Notes under the pieces: generated by a model | Seen by the model: only the letters and a program-made list of their open reading frames with translations | Database searches by the model: none | What the model was told of the DNA's origin: nothing | Shown: positions 46,400 through 57,180 of the stretch, piece by piece | Layout: every line of letters begins with the position of its first letter | Numbering within the stretch: the first letter of the stretch is position 1 | Source of the DNA: Isoetes taiwanensis | Taxonomy: Eukaryota > Streptophyta > Lycopodiopsida > Isoetales > Isoetaceae | Assembly: GCA_021234155.1 (NCBI GenBank) | Contig: JAJEKV010000059.1 | Location: 6,877,296 to 6,941,295 of the forward strand | DNA: 64,000 bases | Direction: 5' to 3' | Translations under genes and position numbers: made by a program

Positions 46400-48110
46400 C
46401 TGGAAGAGCACACGCGACGTGATCCCAAGCCCGCAACACCCCCCGGAGAAAAGGGGATGCATGTGGGAAAGGCGAGACCATACAACAAAGCCTTGGGGCA
46501 ACTCTACATGCAATGCATCGACTTTCCAAATGCCACACAATGGCGAAGAGATTGCCACAATAGTGCCGCACCAGGAGAAGATGCTCCATCCTGCAGAATG
46601 CTCCAAATAAACTTAGAGACCAACACCTTACTATGCAGTGCCAAATCCAGAATGGCCAGCCCCCATCCTCCCGGGGAGACACTTCCACCAAGCCACTTTA
46701 ACAACCGCCCCTTCATCATCCCCGCCCCACACAAAATTTCGAACAATCTTATCCAAAGCCTGTATCTTACCCTCAGGAGCTAACATCGCAGATGCTGTAT
46801 ACACATGAGTGCTACAAAGTACTGACTTGGCAATAGTGATCCTACCTGCCATGGACAACTTGCTACCCTTCCACCAATTGAGGTGTTTACGAACCCCCGC
46901 AAAATCTCATCCCACACCCTCCCCATGGAAACATCCCTCCAAAGGGAATACCCTTGACTTAGTACACACATTACCCGGAAGCACCTTCCAAGGGAATAGA
47001 GCCAAACAAGGGGAGGAGGCGGAGTCAATCGGGCCCATAATGCGGAGCATTTGCCCCAATTCGAGAAGAATGCACGAGGCCAAGGAGAAAGTATCCGGCA
47101 AACCCTTCACATTCAGTAAATTCCTCTCTTACGCCACCAAGAAGAGAAAAGTGTCATCGTGAACTGGTTAATAATCTGGCCGACTACCATCCCGCATCCA
47201 AGCCCATCCACCACCCCTCCTCCACTGCGCAGCCAAAAACAATCGAGACAAAGCCTCCGCCACAATCGTAAACAAAAATGGTGCCAAAGGGCACTGACGA
47301 CTTACCCTGCGCCTAAGGAGAAAAAGGCAAGCAGAGGGTTCACCGCACACCACCGTAGGTCTGCTGACCTATGCAGACTTCATGATCTCTCTCGTAAAGC
47401 GTGGACCACACCCAACGCTAACATCATGGCGCATAAGAACTCCCTAATCCGACACTATCATCAAGCTTTGGCAAAGTCAAGCTTAAGATAGGCAATGCCT
47501 TGACCTGTTCTCCGGCCCAATAAAGGCCCTCATAAGCTCTTGGCAACATTAGTCAAAATGTTCCTCCCGTGAACAAACCCGGTCGCACCTTACTAATGGG
47601 AAGAAGTCAACACCGGCTTCAACTTCTCGGCGGGGCTTTTCGCAATAATCTTGTACACAGAGGACAACAAGGATATAGGCCTCCAATCATTAATAGTAGA
47701 AGGTCGCTTAACCTTAGGAATCAAGGAAATGCATCTGCGATTCAAGATCCTATCCATGTGAGAAGACTGCAGCAACTCAAGATACACCGGTACCACGAGA
47801 CTCACCAGCCCACTCCCAATAAGTCTCGAAAGAACTCCACAGGGATGCCATCCAGCCCAGGACATTTATCCTTGGCTATGCACACATACATGCCTCCGCT
47901 AAATCCTCTCTCGAGCTCCTGCTCCAAGCTCTCACGTTGGTGAGGTAAAATAGATGGCTTAACAGCCCCCAAAACAAGCTCCCCGCATCTCCCCGCCATA
48001 GGGAAGAGGCGCTGCGCAAAAACCCCGAGAAATGAGCATGCACATACCCTCGCGAACTCGGCGGGATCCTCCAAAGTCCGGCCATCAGGCAAAAGCAAGG
48101 GACGCCATAG
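46400..48110 (-). pseudogene. LINE ORF2 reverse transcriptase region
   Basis: RT copies LINE RNA at the target nick. Motifs run in order: KDKCPGLDGIPVEFFRD (~47850), ISLIPKVKRPSTINDWRPIS (47590-47750), SRQCPLAPFLFTIVAEALSR (~47250), and HDDTFLFL (47137-47160), which keeps the two catalytic Asp of the usual FADD with F-A replaced. Thumb and C-terminal parts follow: LSMAGRITIAKSVLCSTHVY-like sequence and ALDKIVRNFVWGGDDE (46631-46858), the normal L1 layout. Frames change at least four times. Downstream to 45366 lies the decayed zf-RVT-like tail. Confidence 0.88.
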
Positions 48111-48599
48111 ATGTCGTGATATCGCCGCTGCCTAGCTGCTCAAGAACACCGGCGAACTTGTATCCCCTCCTTCAACCAGGTAAGGGCTGCCTTCTGCAGC
48201 GCCTCATGCACTTTAACTCGCCCAAGCAACAATTTCGCAACACCGTGCATTCTCCTAATGCCATCGAAGGTCGCCCGAATCTTCTCCAACTCCCGAAAAA
48301 GACTATGCAACTCCCTGCGCTCTGCTGCACCGCTGCCTACCAAAGACCTTAGCAAAACGCTTCACCTCGCCAACGCGGTCACCATACCGCATACACCGCC
48401 CGTGAGATGAAAAGGTATCAAGCCCACAACTCCCGCACCGGGCCGAAATCCGCGACAACCCGTGGCGGGTGTTCAAACGGAACACCACCGAAGGCCGAGA
48501 GGCAGCCGCGCTCGACCGACAAAACCCGAGGGTAATGATAAAATGGAGGTAGACGAACGTTACTCCGGGCTAAAGAGGGCACACCATCCACGCGATGGG

Positions 48600-49220
48600 G
48601 AAGCATAGCACCCGGCCATGCCTAGCATACGCGGCACCGCACCAATCTGCCTATTACAATAGGTGAAAGACAAGTCCCAGGGACCTCAACCAAGGCCAAA
48701 TCCTGCAACAAACGAGACCAGCGGTCCCTCTCAAATCCCCGCACAATTTTGGGTGCGAGAACAGGCGATCTTCTACTCGCTCTACCATATTGAAATCCCC
48801 TAACAACAACCAAGCAACACGCAACCCACCAAGGGCTACTTAACTTATTCGGATCAGGCCCACAAAGCACCCCCCGAGAAGGCTGATTAGGGGCATAAAC
48901 ATTAACAATCCCCACTCTTGCCGCCCTCCAACCACTTAATATTGCCCACCGACCAAACATGCTCACTGCGAGTATGTGACTGCACATCCATCTTCCAAGC
49001 AATAAGAGTACCCCCACTAGTCCGCCCGTAAGAAGAAGCAATAAAGCCAAACCTGCCTACCAACCATATTCATGAGCCCGGACATATCACCCGGTATGAC
49101 ACTTATGCTCCTGAATGCAAATATCTCAGGGCCAACTGCCGGAAGTGCCAAAGAAATACGGGCCCTCTTACTACTAGAGGACCGCACCGCGACATTCCAA
49201 GCGAGGATCGACCTATTCAT
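48600..49220 (-). pseudogene. LINE ORF2 AP-type endonuclease
   Basis: This domain nicks target DNA to start LINE insertion. It begins with MNRSILAWNVAV at 49220, matching the ILxWNVRG start of plant L1 ORF2, and continues LPAVGPEIFAFRS. VGIVNVYAPN lies near 48905, and WLLLGDFNMVERVEDRL near 48785-48835 matches the GDFN catalytic block. Pieces are in different frames. Confidence 0.8.
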
Positions 49221-49299
49221 CTCGGAGGAGAAGTGTCCAGCCCCACATGCCTACCCACGGGCCATCAGCCCACTCCACAGTCGGCATCTAGAGCCGGAG

Positions 49300-51200
49300 G
49301 ATTAATCACGGCAATGTGACCCATACGCTCACGTGATATTCCACTTCCAACACGTGTTGGAAGTCCCCGTGCACCTCCACGAGTCATGGGCCACAACTCG
49401 TGATATTCCACTTCCAACACGTGTTGGAAGTCCCCTGTGCACCTCCATAGAGTCATGGGCCACACTAGTCTCTACCTCCAACCGGGTTGCGCCAGCCACC
49501 TCATGCTTTCGGACATACCGCCTTGGGACATCCCCAGCGGGATCACCAGCCCCTCGCCACAACCTGTCGCCCTCGGATCTAGCCACAACCAAATCATCCG
49601 AGGCCCCCCCCCGAGCCACCACGCCCCTAGCCCCGCCATCAAAGGCGGCCAAAGAATGAGCTTCGCCTCGGCCTCGCCCCACACCACCTCTCCCAACCAC
49701 ACCACCTCGTCCAACGCCACTCATCGCACCACGGAGTCCCCTTCGCCTGCGGACCTCGGGAACCGAGGAATCCGGGCCCTCGCATCAACACCGCAACCCC
49801 TACCACATCACAAGCACCGCCAGGACTAGCGGGATCATCAGCGGGGTCAAATGGTAGCACAATAGATGGAAACATCCTACCGGATCTCGAGCCATTCAAA
49901 AGCTTCAATCGAAAAAAAAAATGCTGGGGACCACTACGACTGGAAGAGAAGTAGGCACAGCCGCAGCAGGCAGAGCAACACGGATCTTGGGGACACGCAC
50001 AATAGAATGAGCCAAATATACACCCAGTGCCATTGGCCATAGAAACCAAGAAATCAGGGCACCATCAGTCGGGAGGAAGATCCCGAACTGGAACCAACCG
50101 CGGGATTTTAACCATTTGTCAAAGAACCGTGGACATTCTTTGGAGTATAATTGATACAACACATATGAATCACCCAACGTATCCACCCCCGACTAACCAA
50201 TTGCCGCACTGAAGACTCAGCCTCAAACATGATTAGGAAGAAATTATTTGGTAAGAATTTGAGACTGATACAGGCAAACCAATCCGCCTCGGATGTCCAA
50301 AGAAGCCAAGAGCTAAACCTCCTCGTGTCCAATACGTAACCCCGTGAAATAGCCCAACACCGCAAATGAAACTAGATTCTCAATGGTCCGAACATGCCCG
50401 TATGATCAATATCTATCCATGGAGTCTCCGGAAGAGCCTGTCACCGTAAGTCAGCAGTGATGATCCTCCACAAACTTTGAGCTTCTTGAACACGGGCGGT
50501 TCTACACTCCGAGCCTTTGCGCTTAATCAATCGAAACCCCCCTACGTGAGTGATGCGAGCAACTTGATGTCATTGTTCCGCCAAGGCCGGGCGGACAGAT
50601 TTGGGGCTGCCGCCGGCACCCTGAGAGGTATCGAGGCACCCGGAGACACATCGACTACATGCACCCTAGAAGAGGGCGCATCACCAGCAAGTGATCCCTT
50701 CCCAAGCACAGGGGCAGAGGGCATCACAGATCCAGTTTCCAAAGGGGGCATGCTTGATGGAATCAAGACCGGAGTCTCCAAAACACAATCTACTTGGGTC
50801 TCAGAATTATATTGAGAGGAAGAGCAATCCACATACCTCTCAACGAAGGGGATTCAAGAGCTCCCTCATCTCTCGCCACCAATTGCATGCCACTTCCTAC
50901 GACCAGCGCCTCTTCATGCATCTTTGAGACCCGCGCCCTTCCCTTTCTTTGGAGGATTCTTTCTCCTCGCCATCTCCCTTGGCTTCAGCCCCAAGCCATG
51001 AGGCTCAATCGAGCCCCCATCAGCCTTTTGTCACGGCAGGAGCCATGTCATCCGGACCAGTCCGGAAATCAGCTGTTTGCAGCAACAAATCACATGCAAA
51101 ACAGCTGATGCTATACACCGCTGGAAAGAGCTCAGAGCAAGCTTTCCAACGAGCCCAAGCACGCCAAAATCCGGCACACCAGATAAGAGATATCACCGAT
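49300..51200 (-). pseudogene. LINE ORF1 (DUF4283-like) and 5' region
   Basis: ORF1 proteins bind LINE RNA. The part at 50108-50365 reads FLPNNFFLIMFEAESSVRQL then VSRGWIRWVIHMCCINYTPK, resembling DUF4283 of plant L1 ORF1 (N-x-FLIxF...V...GxWxxxxxxLxLxxW). The stretch 49640-50190 is low in clear motifs and Pro/Ala-rich. A ~67-bp tandem repeat with G-box palindromes at 49343-49431 lies near its 3' end. Frames are broken. Confidence 0.6.
49343..49431. repeat. two 22-bp perfect palindromes with CACGTG core
   Basis: ACTTCCAACAC followed by GTGTTGGAAGT occurs at 49343-49364 and 49410-49431, within a ~67-bp tandem duplication inside the LINE. The core is a G-box. Confidence 0.85.
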
Positions 51201-51272
51201 CAAAGTTTTGCCGTCGAACCCTAGCTCCAGGCGCCTCATCCATTCATGTTTGATTCGCATTGAAGTTCAAAC

Positions 51273-52100
51273 TTTTTCGTGTCGCAAAAAAAAAAAACTA
51301 AACAGCGTCTGCGAAAAATGTACGGCGTCTGCGGCTGTGGCGTTGTTTTTTCGATCTCCTTGAAAAATTTTGGTTTCGGCATTACCACGGTAAAGTCTGT
51401 GAAAAATTTTCGGCGTCTGGCGGTTTTAGTTGTTTTACAGCATGCGAAAAATCTTCCGATCTTGAATTGTTTTTGCCGTATTTTTGTGTTTTATCACGGC
51501 AAATTTGTGCCGTATCATACAATTCATATGTATTCCGTATAAAGCGTACAACGTCTTGAACCTATCCTGCCCGCCTTCCACGAGCTTAGCCATACCCACC
51601 CCCGGCGCCACCTACATTCCTTTGCTTCCCGCGCCTTTGTGTTGCCGGCGCCCAGCTTCGCCAGCCCGGCGCGCTACTCGATGGCCTATTGGACCTTCTT
51701 GCTAGATCGCCTAAGCGCCGCCTACATCCCGCTTTTGCTTAGCGCCGCCTACATCCCCCTTCGCGCTGCGGCGCGCTGCGACCGGCTTCATTTGCCGGTG
51801 GCACCTCGCTAGATGGCCCATTGGACCTAAGCGTCAGCGCCCGGCGCCTGCGGCTAGATGGCCTAGCACCTAGTGCGGTGCGGTATGGCGCTTAAGCGCC
51901 TTTGTTTTCATCACTCTAGACACTAAAGATATCAAGAATCATGAAGGCAAGTCTCCAAGGCAAAGGTAGGTCTTCTTTTACTTGTGTTTTTAGTTTTCCT
52001 AGTCAAATAGCACCAGTTTCTTGAATATATGTTTGCTTGATGCATATTCAGGATGCAAATGGCATGCATCCTTAGCATGATCTGCTTTATTAAATGCATG
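51273..52100. other. no gene recognised; GC-rich repeats
   Basis: 51290-51450 has several CGTCTGCGAAAAATNTACGG-like repeats; 51560-51900 is GC-rich with TAGATGGCCYATTGGACC and GCGCCGCCTACATCCC repeated. No protein domain. Confidence 0.5.
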
Positions 52101-52106
52101 TTGAGG

Positions 52107-52248
52107 AATGCAAAGGGCGCCATGGCGCCATTTGCATTCACCACCATGCATTTGGTCCAGATGTTATATCAAATGCATGCTGTGGATGCCTCATCATGTT
52201 TGGAAATGGCACCTTGAGGATGCAAATGGCGCCATGGCGCCATTTGCA
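52107..52248. repeat. two long palindromes with GGCGCCATGGCGCC core
   Basis: 52221-52248 is a 28-bp perfect palindrome (TGCAAATGGCGCCA and its complement). 52107-52138 is a 32-bp palindrome with one mismatched pair and the same core. They are 114 bp apart in a segment with repeated AATGCATGYTGNGGATGC. Confidence 0.9.
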
Positions 52249-52600
52249 CCTGCAACACCAAAAAAAATTTCAAAAAAAAATAATAAAACCATCATTCAAT
52301 TAAATTGGGATTATGTCTTAATTTTGGGATAAATTTTATATTGCACTTTTTTAGTAACTTTGTTAAATTCACTTTTTTAGTAACTTTGTTGCCCTTAGAC
52401 TAGAATAGACGTTAACATATAATCACACACGGGAATATAAACTCACACCTTAACTTCAAATTACAAAATCATATATCATGGAACTCAAGTAGTACACAAC
52501 TTTTATTAACTGTAGAAAAGATACATAGTAATTGTTTTTCATTTTTCCACTAGCATCCCCAAGGATATGAGAACCTTATTCCTTACATCCTGAGGTATTG
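52249..52600. other. no gene recognised
   Basis: AT-rich with short direct repeats (CACTTTTTTAGTAACTTTGT twice near 52340-52390). Confidence 0.5.
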
Positions 52601-55493
52601 TAACTCTCGCTGTTTTACTAGGAATAGTTTTTGGAGTCCACGAGTACAATACGGTTTCAATGTCTAGCCAAAGATCAGGATCACTTGGATTTCTCCTCCA
52701 CCTCTTTGTCCAACAATCAATATCTTTTTATCGGTGACATTACTCAACCGATGTCTTTGGACACCACCATTCCACGCGCACCTTATTGAAGTTAACATCA
52801 CCTTCTTCTTTGCAAATATCCGAGATAGTCCATCCCCAACCACTTTGGATAGGTCTCTAGATCTATTTGGTTTTACTACTACAAATTGGTTGCACTCCAC
52901 GTCGAGAGAAGGTTCATAAGAATCCATGCCTAGATATTTTGGCCTATCCTTCTTAGGACCAACATAGTGTTTATCAGATTGAGGAGGAGCATATGCCTTC
53001 ACAATGCTACTAATGGTACCATCATCTTCGTCAGCACCCAGCTAATGTTTTCCACTTACTTTTAGGGAACCACCCTTCTTTCAGCTCTTCATGAGGATGT
53101 GTCTACCTCATCCAACAAGTTGATCACCTTCTTCCAATAATCTATCAATGCACGATTAGTGTCATCTGAATTAGTTTGCCAATGCTTGATGTAGTCATTG
53201 ATGCCATCCTTAGTCAATCCCAATTGCTTGACTTCTTCATTGGTTTTAGAGCTTTTGGTTGACTGGGAGGTATCATAGGCTTGCCATTTGCATCCCCGCG
53301 CCCAAATTTCTGCCCCACCTCTCCACTTCTCCCTGAAGGTCTCATTTTCCATTGCATGATTGGAATCCCTTCTCTCACCCAAAAAGTGAATTGAAGAGGT
53401 CTAGAATGACCTTCCATGTCGAGAGCATAACCATCCACAAAACTCTTCCAATCAGGCACTTCTTCTATGATAGATCCTATAGGAGATGGATTTGTACATC
53501 CATGAAATATTTCCAATAGCACGGGAAAGTTGGTAATCGCCTACATTGTCTCAATACATGACTATAATTTCCAAACAATGCATCCACATCCTCATGAGTA
53601 TGTCCGGGCATTAGGACCCCAAATTGACTCTTTCAAAAACACCCACAGCTGTTAAGTAGGATAGGAAAGAAAACATCCACTGTTCTTATTTTGACCAAAG
53701 ACAATTATCTAGTTGCAAGAGGAGCTTTTAGCAGATCTCGAGGTTTAGCACGAGATGTTGAAGCTCCAACATGTTCATTAGGTCCATTCCTCCTAAATCT
53801 TGCCTTGCTAAACTTTTCAATACTATTAGGGGTTCCATCCAACAATGCTCTATGTAGTGCACGGCTAGTCTGTAGGATCACTGTAGGTGACCATTGTAAC
53901 CCTTCTCATAGTTTCTTAAACACCTCATGATACTCCCAATGTGAAAATCTGGACCATCACTCCACAACTCTAAACCGAAATGGCCATAATAGGTCCGAGG
54001 CTGCCCATGCAATATTGCCTGGTCATTGAAATCTGCAAAGGGTATGATCTTCCACATGACTTAGGAATGTACTTGAATTGTGGAAGACAAGTCTTACGTT
54101 GGTCCATTTTATCATGTATAATACATAGATAGTTATTAGGTTCCATTGTAGATAAGGTCCTCCACATCCAATAAGTTGATCTACATGATAGTTGATCTGT
54201 CATATGGTCCTTCATATGACCCTTATATCTTTGCCCTTAGACTTGGTTGCACGGTCTTATCTAGTGTCTCCTTGACTTGGCACATAAATTGCACTTGGCA
54301 AAGTTGTTTGAAGTTATGGTCACATGCTTGAAATGCCTATTCCATAGCCTACTAAAACTGGGCTGGGATATAGAGGCCACCCAAGTTCAGAAGCAATGCA
54401 TTTATTTCCTCTAATATGCTCTTCCGGGTACAATGGGATGGCAATCTCTTTTCAACGATAACTCTACCCTGTTCATCCTTCTTACTCTTATGTGGCATGT
54501 TTTACGCATTGAAATCCACATATCTTTCAAATATTTCCTTTGCAGCTATAGTTCTTGAGGTAGGCCTTACTGGGCCGGTGTTCCCATGCAATGCAATTTT
54601 ACTACCATTTTCATGTCTCTTTGCCGGTTATTGCCAAGAAGAGGTTGGAATTCCATGTATAGCCATCCATGCTTTTGAACATATCCACTTTCCATTCAAT
54701 GGGAATCTTTTCTTCTTTGATCTTTCATCCCGAATTGCATAGCCAAATATGGTGTACATGAAATTCCTCCTGCTATCACACTTATGTTCCTCGATATGTA
54801 GCTCTTGCTGCCACCATCTCCTCTATTGTGAACATTCTAATACGGGGAGGCCCAACAACATTCACTTCCTCTAACCCGCATCGGGGCTTCAGGAGAACAA
54901 TCATAATCGACTTACATCTTTTGGTGGGATAATGTTTGAAAGTTGGAAGTGGCCTCTTGCTACACTGTGTGAACATTATTGACAATGGTTCTACATCTAT
55001 AGGAAACGTGTAGTTCCCCTCGGTTGAATACTGTCCCTAGGCCATGCAACAATAGTTGGAACCTCTAGTTGCTTTCACACAAGCTAGGCATTCTTGTTTG
55101 CTGAACCCTTTTCCTTCCAATTGTCATATAATTTTGAGATTGCCACACCTTTGTCCTCCCCTAATCTTTCATCATTCACTTTGCATTGATAGGATCTGCT
55201 AGAACAATAATCCCTTCTCCCCTCGCCTCTCTGTTGCATGCCTGCAGGATCTTGACCTTTTTGTTTTTCCAATCGACCCGAGTATAAAGTACAATTTCCT
55301 TTTCTGTGGCATCATCCTTTTCATTTGAGGTCTTTTCCTTTCCTTTGCCATCATCTTTGTCATCTTCATCCTTTTCATTTACGGTCTTTTCCTTTCCTTT
55401 CCCATCATCTTTGTCATCTTCATTAGTTGGGGATTTTTCTTTGCCTTGATCACCATCATTGGGGCCTTGGGGATTTAGAATTTTGCACGCCAT
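52600..55493 (-). pseudogene. decayed transposon gene, DUF7869-like
   Basis: Minus-strand fragments form one gene. The N-terminus at 55493 (MACKILNPQGPNDGDQ) has an acidic/basic repeat (DDKDDGKGKEKT twice). Next is a block at 54416-54742 reading FPLNGKWICSKAWMAIHGIP and KEIFERYVDFNAKNMPHKSK. A block at 53970-54215 follows with STYWMWRTLSTMEPNNYLCI and IHDKMDQRKTCLPQF. Further blocks are 53214-53522 (IEEVPDWKSFVDGYALDMEG), 53089-53382 (DYIKHWQTNSDD) and 52664-53002 (YVGPKKDRPKYLGM). From memory the IHDKMD-type block resembles DUF7869-type proteins of large plant and animal transposons; their exact enzymology is unclear to me. Stops and frameshifts make it a pseudogene. Confidence 0.55.
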
Positions 55494-55499
55494 TGACCT

Positions 55500-55925
55500 A
55501 AAATGAATAAAACCTATAGTAAGTTAGCATATCCAAATAACATCTCCCTAACATGTTCTTAAATGAAAGTTAACCTTAATAATAACCTTAATAACCTATA
55601 ATAACTTAATCTATAATAATAATAAGTTAACTCATAATATATTAACTTATAATAACCTTAAATGTTGTAACCTTAAAACAACTTTAAGGCTTTTAGGTTA
55701 GCACTTTTAAGGTTAGAAGTTTTAAGGTTAAAACTTCTAACCTTCAATAAATATAACCTTAGCCTAAAACTTCTAAAACTTAAAACTTCTAAATTCAAAT
55801 TCATAAACTTTTAAACTTATAACCTTATTTATGAACTTAAAAATATTAACCTTAACTAATAACCTTAACTTATAAACCTTAAAACTATTAACCTTAAATC
55901 TTATAACTTATATAACCCTTGCAAT
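55500..55925. repeat. AT-rich AACCTTAATAAC repeats
   Basis: Irregular runs of AACCTTAA/TAATAACTTA and AAACTTCTAA; no gene. Confidence 0.7.
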
Positions 55926-56029
55926 AAATGTTCAAAGCCGATTATTATGGCGGTGATGCATTTAAATTTTTAAAGCAGTTATTATTTCCAGTTTACAATC
56001 CCTTTCCAACTTTTCCAGCTTTTCTGTCT

Positions 56030-56240
56030 CTCTTTCGAACTTCAAACTCTGGTGCACTTTCGAACTCTGGTGTCTCTGCTCGCTTTCAAACTCTGGTGTC
56101 TCTGCTCGCTTCAATATCTGTGGCGCTTCAATATCTGTGGCGCTTCAATCTCTGTGGTTTTTTCTCGGCTTCAATATCTGTGGCGCTTCAATCTGCTTCA
56201 ATCTCGACTCAATCTCGGCTTCTATATGCTTTAAACTCGG
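56030..56240 (+). repeat. short tandem repeats (TCTGTGGCGCTTCAATA)
   Basis: TTTCAAACTCTGGTGTCTCTGCTCGC-type units (the first ~30 bp period, about three copies) pass into ~19-bp CTTCAATATCTGTGGCG units (four or more copies). Confidence 0.8.
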
Positions 56241-56659
56241 CTTTTCGAGCTTTTCGGCTTCTACAATCATCTGCTTTAGAGTTTTCGGCTCAAAGGTGTT
56301 TTCGGCTCTAAGGTTTGTAGGCAGAATTCTCCAAGGTTTTTCGGCTCTGTACAATCTCTCTGACTTTGAATAACTTTGGTTTTTTGTGTTAAAATTTGCT
56401 TTCGGCTTCTATTTTGCTATTACTTTGGTTTTCGATCTTTTGGTTTTTATTTCGAAGTCAAAGGCTCAATTTCAGTCTGAGAACACAAATAGGTTAGTAT
56501 CTCTCATTCTTTACATAAAGTAGTTATTTTCTAAAGCATGTTATTTACTTTTACATGCATCGGTATATTTACCACGATTAATTTAATCGGGTTAATGGAG
56601 TTACTTTTACATGAATCAGAATATCCTGCTCTATGATCTTGTTCTGTGATCTTGCCTAT

Positions 56660-56890
56660 ATGATCTGCTCTTATTCTATTTCACTAGCTCTTCCTCTATC
56701 TGTTCTAATTAATGATCTAAAATAATGAAGTTATTCTATTTCACTAGCTCTTCCTCTATCTGTTCTAATTAATGATCTGAAATAATGAAGTAAATAATGA
56801 TCATAGATCATATCTGCTCTATGATCTTGCTCTATGATCTATGATCTATGATCATAGATCTTCACTAGCTCTTCCTCTATCTGCTCTAAA
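56660..56890 (+). repeat. ~60-bp tandem repeat and ATGATCTATG runs
   Basis: The unit TTATTCTATTTCACTAGCTC with TTCCTCTATCTGTTCTAATT appears twice in tandem and again in part at 56860-56885; between them are simple TCTATGATCTATGATC runs. Confidence 0.8.
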
Positions 56891-56999
56891 TAATGAACTA
56901 AAACAATGAACTAAACAATGAACTAATACTGGCTTTATATTTTGAATTACGCATTACGCATTACGCATTATGCATTTTGTTAGAATAATATGTTGGAAT

Positions 57000-57180
57000 G
57001 GGAGAAATCGCGCTTTGGCGCATTTCTATTTTGGGTTACGTTTTTCCACTAGGTTAATCAAAGCGCGCCAGGCGCGTTTTTAGTTTGGCATTTCAATTTC
57101 ATACGGCTCTATACAAATCGTGCCAGGCGCGTGTGAAATAGATCTGTGAAAAACACAAAGCGCGCCTTGCGCGTTTTGAA
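57000..57180. repeat. cluster of GCGC-rich short motifs
   Basis: Motifs such as GCGCTTTGGCGCA, GCGCGCCAGGCGCG, GTGCCAGGCGCGT and GCGCGCCTTGCGCG recur within AT-rich DNA. Related motifs appear up to 63055. Confidence 0.6.

Larger units (their letters stand above)
45321..51277 (-). mobile_element. full-length L1-type LINE with target duplication
   Basis: The element (45331-51262, 5.9 kb, minus strand) ends in a 12-base A run (T run 45331-45342 on plus) and is flanked by AAGTTCAAAC at 45321-45330 and 51263-51272; with the following Ts the match extends to 15 bp. ORF1, endonuclease, RT and zinc-finger regions are all present in the right order, so it is full length. Multiple stops and frameshifts in every frame show it is old and inactive. 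Confidence 0.9.
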
